From positions 1 through 44,428 of the forward strand of contig JAOADY010000020.1 in NCBI GenBank assembly GCA_026417075.1: a stretch of DNA of 44,428 nucleotides, in the 5' to 3' direction. Position 1 is the stretch's first letter, and every line of letters begins with the position of its first letter. The translations under genes and the position numbers were made by a program. This DNA is from Caloramator sp. (lineage in GTDB: Bacteria; Bacillota; Clostridia; Clostridiales; Caloramatoraceae). The notes below the pieces were generated by a model, which did not search any database, was not told the origin of the DNA, and saw nothing but the letters and a program-made list of their open reading frames with translations. This document shows positions 1 through 8,202 of the stretch, piece after piece.

Positions 1-27
1 AAGGGTACTATCCCTTTTATTTTTTAG
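1..27 (+). terminator. Terminator-like hairpin at the window edge
   Basis: AAGGG and CCCTT can pair around a 6-nt loop and are followed by a T-rich run. The left edge is cut by the window, so the stem may be longer. It probably ends a gene outside the window. Confidence 0.5.
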
Positions 28-96
28 GAATATTAATAAAATATTTATATTAAAATTAGAAATTTATTTTGAAAATTTATATGCTATCGCATAAAT

Positions 97-127
97 AAAT
101 CCCTTGATTTTTGAAACCAAGGGGTTT
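97..127. other. Imperfect inverted repeat upstream of nrdJ
   Basis: AAATCCCTTG and CAAGGGGTTT face each other across an 11-nt loop, pairing over 10 positions with one G-T pair. No clear T-run follows on the + strand. It may be a second terminator or an RNA hairpin of the upstream transcript. Apart from this, the two terminators and the promoter region, bases 1-335 hold no credible gene; the minus-strand ORF at 178-387 is AT-rich shadow. Confidence 0.35.
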
Positions 128-141
128 ATCAACAATCTGAA

Positions 142-180
142 GGAAAGACACTTAAAAGTGTCTTTCCTTTTTAATTTTTA
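142..180 (+). terminator. Strong intrinsic terminator
   Basis: GGAAAGACACTT and AAGTGTCTTTCC form a perfect 12-bp inverted repeat with a minimal loop, followed by a T-rich tail. It closes the transcript of whatever lies left of the window and isolates nrdJ. Confidence 0.85.
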
Positions 181-251
181 TCTTAAGAAAAATATTACAA
201 AGAAATAATTAGTATTACAAAGATAAATTGCTTTAAAAAAGTTTTTGTTAT

Positions 252-280
252 TTGAAGTAGTGGAGAAACGATGATACAAT
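252..280 (+). promoter_or_regulatory. nrdJ promoter (SigA type)
   Basis: TTGAAG and TACAAT are separated by 17 bp, about 50 bp upstream of the nrdJ start. The -10 element lies inside the NrdR-like palindrome at 274-289, so a repressor bound there would block the promoter. Confidence 0.6.
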
Positions 281-320
281 ATATTGTATAAGAAATAATT
301 AATTCTACAAAATATAGATT
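274..320 (+). promoter_or_regulatory. Tandem NrdR-like boxes upstream of nrdJ
   Basis: Box 1 (274-289) is ATACAATATATTGTAT, a perfect 16-bp palindrome matching the NrdR consensus acaCwAtATaTwGtgt at 14 of 16 positions, including every strongly conserved base. Box 2 (305-320), CTACAAAATATAGATT, matches 9 of the 10 core positions. The two starts are 31 bp apart, the three-helical-turn spacing known for NrdR sites. Box 1 covers the -10 element and box 2 lies just before the ribosome site. NrdR control of nrdJ is inferred; the repressor gene is not in the window. Confidence 0.65.
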
Positions 321-335
321 TAAGGAGGTAAATAA

Positions 336-2576
336 ATGAATCTTTCTGAAAATGCGCTGAGGGTATTAAACAAAAGATATCTTGCAAAGGATGAAAATGG
401 AAATGTTATAGAGACCGTAGAGGATATGTTTAAAAGAGTTGCAAGTGCTGTTGCTGCTGCTGATAAGATTTATGATAAAGATGCAGATGTTTCTATTACT
501 GAAAAAAAGTTTTATGATTTGATGACAACGCTAAGGTTTATTCCAAATTCTCCAACTCTTATGAATGCTGGGCGTCCTTTAGGTCAGCTTTCTGCTTGCT
601 TTGTCCTACCAATTGAAGATTCTATGGAGGGTATATTTGATTCAGTTAAAAATGCGGCATTAATACATAAATCAGGAGGGGGAACGGGTTTTAGTTTTTC
701 AAGGTTAAGACCTAAAGGTTCAACTGTTAAAACAACAGGAGGAGTTGCCTCAGGACCTGTTAGCTTTTTGAAGGTATTTAATTCTGCAACAGAGGCAGTA
801 AAGCAGGGTGGAACAAGAAGAGGAGCAAATATGGCTATACTTCGTGTTGACCATCCAGATATAATGGAATTTATAAAATGCAAAGAGGATAATAGTGAGA
901 TAACAAATTTTAACATTAGCATTGGAATTACTGAAAAATTTATGGAAGCAGTTTTTAAAGGTGAGGATTATGAACTTATAGACCCATATACTAAATCTGT
1001 ATCAGAAAAGCTAAATGCAAAGGAAGTTTTTGAAACAATAATAAAAATGGCATGGAGAAATGGTGAGCCGGGAATAGTCTTTTTAGATAGGATGAATAAA
1101 GATAATCCAACTCCTTCATTAGGAGAGATTGAAAGCACTAATCCCTGTGGAGAGCAGCCTCTACTGCCCTTTGAGAGCTGCAATCTTGGCTCTATAAACC
1201 TTGTTAAAATGCTTAAATTAAAAGATTATAGATATGAAGTTGATTATGAGCTTCTTGAAAATACTATTTATGATGCTGTTCATTTTCTTGATAATGTTAT
1301 AGATGTAAATAAATATCCTCTGCCTCAAATAGAAAAAAGAACAAAGCTTACAAGAAAGATTGGACTTGGAGTTATGGGCTTTGCAGATATGCTTATAATG
1401 CTTAAAATTCCTTATAATTCTCAGAAGGCCGTTGATTTTGCAGATAATTTGATGGGCTTTATTGATGAAAAATCAAAGAAGGCAAGCAGGGAGCTTGCTA
1501 AAAAAAGAGGTGCTTTTCCAGCTTTTTATGACAGTATATATAAAGATGAGAAACCTATACGAAACGCAACTACAACGACTATTGCGCCAACAGGAACTAT
1601 AAGCATAATAGCAGGAGTTTCGTCGGGTATCGAGCCTTTATTTGCAGTTGCCTTTGTAAGAAATGTTATGGATAATGATAAACTAACTGAGGTTCATCCG
1701 TATTTTGAAAATATGATTAAAGAAAGAGGTATTTACTCAAAGGATCTTATGCTAAAGGTTGCGCAGATGGGTACCCCAGCACATATTAAAGAAATACCTG
1801 AGGATATAAAAAGAATTTTTGTAACTGCCCATGATGTTAGTCCTATATGGCACATAAGGATGCAGGCAGCCTTTCAAAAGCATACGGATAATGCTGTTTC
1901 AAAGACAGTAAATTTTAAAAATGAGGCAACAGTTGAAGATGTAAGGCAGGTTTATATACTTGCATATAAACTTGGATGCAAAGGGGTTACTATATACAGG
2001 GATGGAAGCAGAGAAGGTCAGGTTTTAAATGTTGGGACTTTGGATAATAAAAATGAAGAGGAGAAATCCTCTCCAAGACAAAGGCCTCAAATAACAAGAG
2101 GTATTACAGAGAAGGTGAGGGTAGGTTGCGGAAACCTTTATATAACTGTTAATTATGATGATGATGGAATCTGTGAGGTATTTACTAACGTTGGTAAAGC
2201 AGGAGGCTGTCCTTCTCAATCAGAAGCTACGGCAAGGCTTATATCTATAGCTCTTAGAAGCGGAATGAGCCCATCGGAGATTGTTGAGCAGCTAAAGGGA
2301 ATAAGGTGCCATTCTACATTAAGACAAAGAGCAAACAACAGCGATATTAAGGTTTTGTCTTGTCCCGATGCAATAGCAAGGACAATAGAAAAGCTTATGA
2401 ATTTAAATCAAAGGCAAAAAGGAATGGATTTAGATGAGATAACAGATGTTGCTGAACTAATACCTCCAAAGGATATAAAAATAGAAAAGATAAGATGTCC
2501 TGAGTGCAAAAGCACTATTACGCATCAAGACGGATGTGTAATATGCCCAAACTGTGGCTATTCAAAATGCAGTTAG
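336..2576 (+). CDS. nrdJ: Class II (adenosylcobalamin-dependent) ribonucleotide reductase
   Basis: This enzyme reduces ribonucleotides to deoxyribonucleotides in the cytoplasm using a cobalamin-generated thiyl radical. At 746 aa it is a normal monomeric class II enzyme with a C-terminal TSCPD domain. NPCGEQ places the radical cysteine near residue 271. The cysteine 11 residues later (CNLGSIN, about 282) and Cys88 (LSACFVLP) fit the redox pair known in the Thermotoga enzyme. APTGTISIIAG is the usual phosphate-binding loop. The TSCPD domain covers roughly residues 590-690, and a four-cysteine zinc ribbon (CPEC...CPNC) closes the protein. AAGGAGG ends 7 nt before the ATG. It is monocistronic, between strong terminators. 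No cobalamin riboswitch is visible; control appears to be by NrdR-like boxes. Confidence 0.97.
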   Translation: MNLSENALRVLNKRYLAKDENGNVIETVEDMFKRVASAVAAADKIYDKDADVSITEKKFYDLMTTLRFIPNSPTLMNAGRPLGQLSACFVLPIEDSMEGIFDSVKNAALIHKSGGGTGFSFSRLRPKGSTVKTTGGVASGPVSFLKVFNSATEAVKQGGTRRGANMAILRVDHPDIMEFIKCKEDNSEITNFNISIGITEKFMEAVFKGEDYELIDPYTKSVSEKLNAKEVFETIIKMAWRNGEPGIVFLDRMNKDNPTPSLGEIESTNPCGEQPLLPFESCNLGSINLVKMLKLKDYRYEVDYELLENTIYDAVHFLDNVIDVNKYPLPQIEKRTKLTRKIGLGVMGFADMLIMLKIPYNSQKAVDFADNLMGFIDEKSKKASRELAKKRGAFPAFYDSIYKDEKPIRNATTTTIAPTGTISIIAGVSSGIEPLFAVAFVRNVMDNDKLTEVHPYFENMIKERGIYSKDLMLKVAQMGTPAHIKEIPEDIKRIFVTAHDVSPIWHIRMQAAFQKHTDNAVSKTVNFKNEATVEDVRQVYILAYKLGCKGVTIYRDGSREGQVLNVGTLDNKNEEEKSSPRQRPQITRGITEKVRVGCGNLYITVNYDDDGICEVFTNVGKAGGCPSQSEATARLISIALRSGMSPSEIVEQLKGIRCHSTLRQRANNSDIKVLSCPDAIARTIEKLMNLNQRQKGMDLDEITDVAELIPPKDIKIEKIRCPECKSTITHQDGCVICPNCGYSKCS

Positions 2577-2592
2577 TATTTTCATAAAGAAG

Positions 2593-2623
2593 GCAAAGAG
2601 ATGTCATAACTCTTTGCTTTTTT
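2593..2623 (+). terminator. Terminator after nrdJ
   Basis: GCAAAGAG and CTCTTTGC form an 8-bp stem around a 9-nt loop, followed by six T residues. It lies 17 nt after the nrdJ stop. Confidence 0.9.
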
Positions 2624-2730
2624 GATAAAAAGGTATAAAATTAAAGGATTTTTCAAGTTCATGTCGAATATGAAAAATTGGTAATTATACTTTAAGTAGA
2701 TAATTTTTATCATTAAACTGAGGTGGATTT

Positions 2731-3615
2731 ATGTTAAAGTGTAAAAATTGTGGATTTAATTTGGAGGAGGGTGATGTATTTTGCCCAAACTGCGGAAGTA
2801 AACAGAAGGAGGATAATTTTGAAGAATGCTCTTCAAATGAGACAGCTTTAAAGGCTCAAAATCAATTTGACTTTCAAGAGATAATTAATGTTTTAACTCA
2901 AATGTTCTTAAAACCAATTGATGGAGCTAAAAAATTTATTCAGGAAGGCAGAAAACAAGCAACTTTAATACTCATGGTAGTTATTTGCTTAATTCAAGGT
3001 TTGCTTGGAATGTGGAAAACAAATCAAATAATTAATAATATCAGCAAAACAATTATTGATTTTGCTAAATCTATTAATAGTTTTATGTCCCTTTTTAACG
3101 GAGACTATTTAAGAGATTTAAATGATTTGATGGATCTTACACAGGTATTAGATAAAATAAAATCTTTAATACAGTTGCCCTATGGAAAAATATTCTTACA
3201 GAACGCATTTATTATTTTTATAATTATTTTGACTGTATTTATTGGAATACTAATATTTTCAAATATTTTATCAAAAGAAAAAAGCGATGTCTTAGTTATA
3301 TTTAAAATTTCCGTTGTAAGTTTATTGCCTTTTATATATTTTGAAATACTTTCTATAATTGTATCGTATATAGCATTTTATTTAGGTATTATAATTCTTT
3401 TATTTGGAATATTTGCTTCAATAATTATTTTAAATAGTTTAATGAATATTTATTTAATTAGCAATGAAAATAATTGTGTATTTATAACTTCTTTTATTGT
3501 AATTATAGCTTTAATAGTGTTTACTGTTATAACTGCTAAATACATGAGATCAAATTCTATATGGCTTATCAATCATATTAAAAGCATTTCAAATATGATT
3601 GATTTTTGGATGTAG
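2731..3615 (+). CDS. Zinc-ribbon multi-pass membrane protein, function unknown
   Basis: The protein is 294 aa. An N-terminal zinc ribbon (CKNC...CPNC, residues about 4-23) is followed by an acidic linker and about six hydrophobic segments (near residues 82-100, 152-175, 187-208, 209-225, 226-245 and 250-272), so the ribbon probably faces the cytoplasm. The layout resembles zinc-ribbon/Yip1-type clostridial membrane proteins that often sit beside TcaA-like genes; no enzymatic motif is visible. A GAGGTGG-type site precedes the ATG. The reading frame runs into a TAG, and downstream in the same frame come residues typical of a TcaA extracellular domain. This gene and the next may therefore be remnants of one longer gene, or two neighbours joined by a deletion. 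Confidence 0.7.
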   Translation: MLKCKNCGFNLEEGDVFCPNCGSKQKEDNFEECSSNETALKAQNQFDFQEIINVLTQMFLKPIDGAKKFIQEGRKQATLILMVVICLIQGLLGMWKTNQIINNISKTIIDFAKSINSFMSLFNGDYLRDLNDLMDLTQVLDKIKSLIQLPYGKIFLQNAFIIFIIILTVFIGILIFSNILSKEKSDVLVIFKISVVSLLPFIYFEILSIIVSYIAFYLGIIILLFGIFASIIILNSLMNIYLISNENNCVFITSFIVIIALIVFTVITAKYMRSNSIWLINHIKSISNMIDFWM

Positions 3616-4426
3616 TATTTACTATGGATGGGAAGGAAATGGGCAAAAGCGATACGGATAATTTTCAAAAACAATATGGCCCATTTTTACCTGGAATACA
3701 TAAAATTACTGCCACATATAAAGCAAATATGCAAATCTTAATGAGAGTTATGATATAAATACAATCGATTCGAATGAAATAGATGAAAAGGGCAGAATAA
3801 CAGTATATTTGCTTAATAATGTTAAATATATTGATTTTGACAGCGATTTTCAGGATGCAGAGATATATGTAAACAACCAGCCAACTGGAGTTAAGGTTCA
3901 AGATGCAAAAATGTTTGGACCACTTAATGCAGGTACAAAGGTTTATGCTAAAGCTAATAAAAATGGAAAAGATTTAATAAGCGATGAATATATAGTGGAT
4001 GACTCTGAAAATACACAGGTATATTTGAGCTTTGAAAATGCCCTTTATCAGATTGAGAGAATGGAAGGAGATATAAGAGATCTGATAGAAGGCTATGCAG
4101 AGTCACTATGCAATGCTGTTAATTATAATAATTTTTCATATTTAGAATCTTACTTATATCCTGGAAGTTCAATATATGAAATGCAGAAAACTTATGTACC
4201 AAATACTTATAATAAAGGTATTAGGGAATATATTATGTCCCTTAACATTTTATCCTATAATATTAGTGAAGATAATAAAACAGGAACTGTAACTACTGAA
4301 GAAAGATATAAAATATATAATGCTAACAATGAAGAGAGCATAAAAGTATTTAAATATACTTATACATTTAGATTTAATGAATTAAATCAAAGATATCAAA
4401 TAGAAAGCATAAAGCAAGCTAATTAA
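3616..4426 (+). pseudogene. Broken TcaA/YvbJ-like gene (C-terminal domains only)
   Basis: Directly after the TAG of the preceding ORF, in the same frame, the DNA encodes MDGKEMG ... YGPFLPGIHKITATYKAN. This has the look of the Ig-like repeats of TcaA/YvbJ envelope proteins. Around 3729 the sense shifts by one frame (YANLNESYDINTID...) and runs on to 4426 with a second repeat (AEIYVNNQPTG ... MFGPLNAG) and a C-terminal NTF2-like domain (about 3995-4426). One base missing near 3729 (gcaaatatgcaaatc) restores the frame. The zinc ribbon, membrane anchor and first extracellular domain expected for a complete TcaA are absent, and no good ribosome site precedes either fragment. The track's 205-aa ORF from TTG 3809 is the intact part of this frame. 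A sequencing error at the shift cannot be excluded. Confidence 0.6.
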
Positions 4427-4431
4427 GTGGG

Positions 4432-4462
4432 AAAACTGGTCTATTAAAGGCCAGTTTTTTTT
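4432..4462 (+). terminator. Terminator after the TcaA-like remnant
   Basis: AAAACTGG and CCAGTTTT pair across an 11-nt loop and run into a stretch of eight T residues. Confidence 0.9.
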
Positions 4463-4558
4463 AATAACAAGATACTTATGTTAAAAAAGATATTGATTAT
4501 TATTGATTTAATAAAGGAATTTTTTTTGAGTTTATAGAGAAAATAATAAATAGCAATG

Positions 4559-4586
4559 TTAAATTGTACTTAACATTAACTTAACA
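4559..4586 (+). promoter_or_regulatory. PHO-box-like direct repeats upstream of pstS
   Basis: TTAAAT (4559), TTAACA (4570) and TTAACA (4581) recur every 11 bp. That is the pattern of Bacillus PhoP boxes (6-bp half-sites with 5-bp spacers). A TATAAT at 4619-4624 has no good -35, as expected for an activator-dependent promoter. Control by a PhoP/PhoR-type system under phosphate limitation is inferred. Confidence 0.65.
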
Positions 4587-4618
4587 AAAATATGCAGGAA
4601 TATGAAATTTATTAAAAA

Positions 4619-4624
4619 TATAAT
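4619..4624 (+). promoter_or_regulatory. Candidate -10 element for pstS
   Basis: A consensus TATAAT lies 34 bp upstream of the pstS ATG with no recognisable -35 hexamer 16-18 bp before it. The PHO-box-like repeats upstream could supply the missing activation. Confidence 0.45.
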
Positions 4625-4657
4625 AAAGATGTAAAGTTAAATGAAAGGAGAAAAAAT

Positions 4658-5563
4658 ATGAATAAAATTAAAGGATTAATTATTGTTTTATTAGTATCTA
4701 TGCTTACATTATCCACTGTTTCTTGCAGCAAAAAACCAGCAGCTCTTGCAGGAACTATAAAAGTTGATGGTTCAAGTACAGTAGGGCCTATAACCCAGGC
4801 AGTTGCTGAAGAGTTTAAGAAAGTTAATAAGGATGTTGAAATTGCTGTTGGTATATCAGGTACTGGTGGAGGATTTAAAAAGTTTGTAGTTGGAGAAACA
4901 GATATTAACGATGCTTCAAGACCAATTAAGAAAGAAGAGATGGATAAAGCTAAAGAAAATAATATACAGATGGCAGAGTTTGAAGTTGCAAAGGATGGAA
5001 TTGCAATAGTTGTAAATAAGGAAAATACATGGGTTTCAGATATAACAACAGAGCAGCTTAAAAAGATTTGGTCAAAGGATTCAACAGTAAAGACATGGAA
5101 GGATGTTAATCCATCCTGGCCCAATATTCCAATAAAGCTTTATGGGCCAGGAACAGATTCAGGAACATTTGAATATTTTACAGAAGCTATTAACGGTAAG
5201 GCAAAAGAAATAAGACCAGATTTTACAGCAAGTGAAGACGACAACATTTTAGTACAGGGTGTAGAAGGCGACAAGGGAGCTATGGGGTATTTTGGACTTG
5301 CATATTATGAAGAAAATAAAGATAAGCTTAAAATTTTAAAGGTTAACGGTGTTGAACCAAATCTTGATACAGTTATGAATGGAACTTATAAGCCTCTTTC
5401 AAGACCACTTTATATTTATGTAAATAATAAATCTTTAGAAAGAGCAGAAGTTAAGGAATTTTTAAAATTCTATCTAACAAAGGCAAAAGACCTTGTAAAG
5501 GAAGTTGGCTATATTCCGCTTAAAGATACTAAATATCAAGAACAATTAAGTAAAATAAAGTAA
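4658..5563 (+). CDS. pstS: Phosphate-binding lipoprotein of the Pst ABC transporter
   Basis: PstS captures inorganic phosphate outside the membrane and hands it to PstCA. The 301-aa precursor starts with a lysine-containing signal peptide and a lipobox ending in Cys23 (STVSC), so the mature protein should be a membrane-anchored lipoprotein. Phosphate-binding signatures are DGSSTVGP near the N-terminus, the SRPIKKEE segment, and GTDSGTFEYF in the middle. AAAGGAG lies 7 nt before the ATG. It is the first gene of pstSCAB-phoU, and a PHO-box-like element sits upstream. A strong hairpin follows its stop codon, which may raise PstS level relative to the membrane subunits. Confidence 0.96.
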   Translation: MNKIKGLIIVLLVSMLTLSTVSCSKKPAALAGTIKVDGSSTVGPITQAVAEEFKKVNKDVEIAVGISGTGGGFKKFVVGETDINDASRPIKKEEMDKAKENNIQMAEFEVAKDGIAIVVNKENTWVSDITTEQLKKIWSKDSTVKTWKDVNPSWPNIPIKLYGPGTDSGTFEYFTEAINGKAKEIRPDFTASEDDNILVQGVEGDKGAMGYFGLAYYEENKDKLKILKVNGVEPNLDTVMNGTYKPLSRPLYIYVNNKSLERAEVKEFLKFYLTKAKDLVKEVGYIPLKDTKYQEQLSKIK

Positions 5564-5568
5564 TTAAT

Positions 5569-5587
5569 AGGCACCTTTAAGGTGCCT
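5569..5587 (+). other. Intra-operon hairpin between pstS and pstC
   Basis: AGGCACC and GGTGCCT form a 7-bp GC-rich stem with a 5-nt loop, 5 nt after the pstS stop. The following bases lack a real T-run, so read-through into pstC is expected. It is better seen as a 3'-end stabiliser or partial terminator than a full stop. Confidence 0.7.
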
Positions 5588-5618
5588 TGTGTACTTTAAA
5601 TGTTTAAGGGGGATTATG

Positions 5619-6524
5619 ATGAATAAAATCCTATTTGAAAGTAAATCAAAGATGCAAAAAAATGAAAGGGTTATTAATAAAACGCTTACAATACTTGGAA
5701 TGGTATCCATATTCACAACTATAGGTATAATCTTATCCTTAACAGAAGAAACAATACAATTTTTCAGGAGCGTTTCTATTATTGAGTTTTTTACAAGCAG
5801 AAAATGGACTCCTATGTTTGAACCTGCAAATTATGGGGTGCTTCCTCTTGTTATGGGAACCTTTTTAATTGTCATTTTTTCTTCTATTATTTCAATACCT
5901 ATTGGGCTTGGAAGCGCTATTTATTTGAGCGAATATGCACCAAAGAAAGTTAGAAAAATATTAAAACCTGTTCTTGAAATACTTGCAGGAATACCTTCAA
6001 TAGTTTATGGATATTTTGCATTAACATCAATAACTCCTCTTATAAGGAGTATATTTCCTAGTGCAAGCGTATTTAATGCACTAAGTGCAGGAATTGCTGT
6101 TGGTATAATGACTATACCTATGGTTTCATCGCTAAGTGAGGATGCTATGATGGCTGTACCCGATTCATTAAGGCTTGGAGCCTATGCTCTAGGTTCTACA
6201 AAATTTGAAGTTTCAACTAAAATTGTGGTTCCTGCTGCTTTTTCAGGCATTGCTGCATCCTTTATACTATCAATTTCAAGAGCTATTGGAGAGACTATGA
6301 TAGTTGCTATGGCGGCAGGTTCAACACCAAAATTAACATTAAATCCCCTTGAGAGCATACAGACTATGACAGGATATATAGTACAGATAAGCCTTGGAGA
6401 TGTTCCAGCAGGTTCTATAGGATATAAAACTATATTTGCAGTAGGTACACTATTGTTTGCTATTACCTTAATATTAAATATTATTTCAAGAAATATAGTA
6501 AAAAAATACAGGAGGGCATATTGA
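5619..6524 (+). CDS. pstC: Phosphate ABC transporter permease PstC
   Basis: One of the two membrane subunits forming the phosphate channel. The start is set at ATG 5619 (301 aa), 6 nt after AAGGGGG; the track's GTG at 5589 lies upstream of that site and next to the hairpin. About six membrane helices are visible, beginning near residues 25-45. The EAA-type loop contacting PstB is seen in ALGSTKFEVSTKIVVPAA, followed by SRAIGETMIVAMAAG. The gene overlaps pstA at TGATG, indicating coupled translation. Confidence 0.95.
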   Translation: MNKILFESKSKMQKNERVINKTLTILGMVSIFTTIGIILSLTEETIQFFRSVSIIEFFTSRKWTPMFEPANYGVLPLVMGTFLIVIFSSIISIPIGLGSAIYLSEYAPKKVRKILKPVLEILAGIPSIVYGYFALTSITPLIRSIFPSASVFNALSAGIAVGIMTIPMVSSLSEDAMMAVPDSLRLGAYALGSTKFEVSTKIVVPAAFSGIAASFILSISRAIGETMIVAMAAGSTPKLTLNPLESIQTMTGYIVQISLGDVPAGSIGYKTIFAVGTLLFAITLILNIISRNIVKKYRRAY

Positions 6525-7423
6525 TGAGCGTTTTAAAGGAAGATTTAGTAAGGCTTATTGATAATCCTGTAGGACTTAGAAGAAGAAAAATAAAAAATAA
6601 ATTTTTTCATGGATTGCTCTTTCTTTGTACGATATTTGGAGTTGTTGTACTTGCCTTCCTTTTATATGATATATTGAAAAAAGGTTTGCCCTGGCTTTCA
6701 GTAGATTTTATAAAGAATTTTCCATCAAGATTTCCTAAAAAATCAGGAATTTATCCAGCACTTTTAGGAAGCCTTATGCTGATACTTTTAACTACTGTTA
6801 TTGCCTTTCCCGTAGGCGTTGGGACGGCTGTTTATCTTGAAGAATACGCAGGAAATAATAAATTTACAGAGTTTATAAAGCTGAATATAGCCAATCTTGC
6901 AGGTGTTCCTTCAATTATTTATGGTATGCTCGGACTTGCGGTTTTTGTAAGAGCTTTAGGCATGGGAAGAAGCATTTTAGCAGGATCTTTTACTATGGCA
7001 CTTCTTGTTCTTCCAATAATAATAATATCATCTCAGGAAGCTATACGAAGCGTTCCAGGGATTTTAAAGCAGGCCTCCTATGCCCTTGGGACAACTAAAT
7101 GGCAGACTGTAACAGGGGTTATTCTTCCCTATGCAATACCAGGGATTTTAACCGGTACTATACTATCTGTATCAAGAGCATTAGGGGAAGCTGCACCATT
7201 AATAGTGGTTGGAGCATTATCCTATGTATCCTTTGCTCCAAGTTCAGTGATGGATTCCTTTACAACGCTCCCAATACAGATATTTAACTGGGCGAGCATG
7301 CCAAAAAAAGATTTTCAAAATGTAGCAGCTGCAGGCATTATAGTGCTTCTTATAATACTTTTAGCTGTAAATTCTATTGCTATAATACTAAGAGACAAAT
7401 ATCAAATAAGAATGAAGGATTAG
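6524..7423 (+). CDS. pstA: Phosphate ABC transporter permease PstA
   Basis: Second channel subunit of the Pst importer, 299 aa from ATG 6524. That ATG shares one base with the pstC stop and sits 7 nt after AGGAGGG. The track's TTG 6521 is less likely. Six or so membrane helices are predicted by eye. The coupling loop [20 protein letters not shown] and [15 protein letters not shown] match the family, and [13 protein letters not shown] corresponds to the conserved AGIPSIVYG of PstC. It is followed 11 nt later by pstB. Confidence 0.95.
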   Translation: MSVLKEDLVRLIDNPVGLRRRKIKNKFFHGLLFLCTIFGVVVLAFLLYDILKKGLPWLSVDFIKNFPSRFPKKSGIYPALLGSLMLILLTTVIAFPVGVGTAVYLEEYAGNNKFTEFIKLNIANLAGVPSIIYGMLGLAVFVRALGMGRSILAGSFTMALLVLPIIIISSQEAIRSVPGILKQASYALGTTKWQTVTGVILPYAIPGILTGTILSVSRALGEAAPLIVVGALSYVSFAPSSVMDSFTTLPIQIFNWASMPKKDFQNVAAAGIIVLLIILLAVNSIAIILRDKYQIRMKD

Positions 7424-7434
7424 GGGGGATATTA

Positions 7435-8190
7435 ATGGAGACAAAAATAAGAGTTGAAAATTTAAATTTTTATTATGGTAACAATAGAGCACTAACTAAC
7501 ATAAATATGGAAATATACAGGAATAAAATAACAGCATTTATAGGACCTTCAGGATGCGGAAAATCAACTTTTTTAAGAACTATAAACAGAATGAATGAAT
7601 TTATAGAAAACACGAGGGTTGAAGGCAAAGTACTAATAGATGATGAAGATATATATTCAAAAAAAGTTGATCCAGTTGAGCTGAGAAGAAGAGTTGGAAT
7701 GGTATTTCAAAGACCAAACCCTTTTCCTAAAACTATATATGAAAATATAGTATATGGTCTTAAAAAAAATGGAGTTAAGAATAAAGAAGTACTTGATGAA
7801 GTTGTTGATACTACTTTAAAATCTGTTGCACTTTATGAAGAAGTAAAGGATAAGATACACAAATCAGCTTTAGAGCTCTCAGGTGGTCAACAGCAAAGGC
7901 TTTGTATTGCAAGAGCAATAGCCATGCAACCGGATGTAATACTTTTTGATGAACCAACATCAGCTCTTGACCCTATATCAACTATGAAAATTGAAGAACT
8001 TCTTCTTGAATTAAAAAACGATTATACCATAATTATAGTAACACACTCAATGCAGCAGGCAGCGAGGATATCTGACTATACAGCTTTTTTTCTAAATGGA
8101 GAACTTATTGAAATTGATGAAACTAACAAGATATTTTCAAACCCAAGGGATAAAAGAACAGAGGATTATATAACGGGTAGATTTGGTTAA
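7435..8190 (+). CDS. pstB: Phosphate ABC transporter ATPase PstB
   Basis: ATP-hydrolysing subunit that powers phosphate uptake on the inner face of the membrane. At 251 aa it has the normal length. Walker A is GPSGCGKST (about residues 37-45), the Q-loop lies in VFQRPNPFP, the ABC signature is LSGGQQQR, Walker B is [13 protein letters not shown], and the switch histidine is in VTHSM. The [17 protein letters not shown] segment is characteristic of PstB among ABC ATPases. A GGGGGAT-type site precedes the ATG. PhoU follows after 12 nt. Confidence 0.97.
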   Translation: METKIRVENLNFYYGNNRALTNINMEIYRNKITAFIGPSGCGKSTFLRTINRMNEFIENTRVEGKVLIDDEDIYSKKVDPVELRRRVGMVFQRPNPFPKTIYENIVYGLKKNGVKNKEVLDEVVDTTLKSVALYEEVKDKIHKSALELSGGQQQRLCIARAIAMQPDVILFDEPTSALDPISTMKIEELLLELKNDYTIIIVTHSMQQAARISDYTAFFLNGELIEIDETNKIFSNPRDKRTEDYITGRFG

Positions 8191-8202
8191 GGTGGTGTTT
8201 TA

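Noticed and set aside
181-335. Possible cobalamin riboswitch upstream of the B12-dependent nrdJ
   Set aside because: No B12-box-like sequence or long structured leader is visible; the promoter lies only about 50 bp before the ATG.
178-387. 69-aa minus-strand ORF over the nrdJ promoter and start
   Set aside because: Low-complexity Phe/Tyr/Ile-rich translation of AT-rich DNA, overlapping the promoter, NrdR-like boxes and nrdJ start.
4612-5124. 170-aa minus-strand ORF opposite pstS
   Set aside because: It is the antisense shadow of a clear pstS gene and starts and ends without ribosome or family signals.
7099-7287. 62-aa + strand ORF inside pstA
   Set aside because: Out-of-frame shadow of the conserved permease core.
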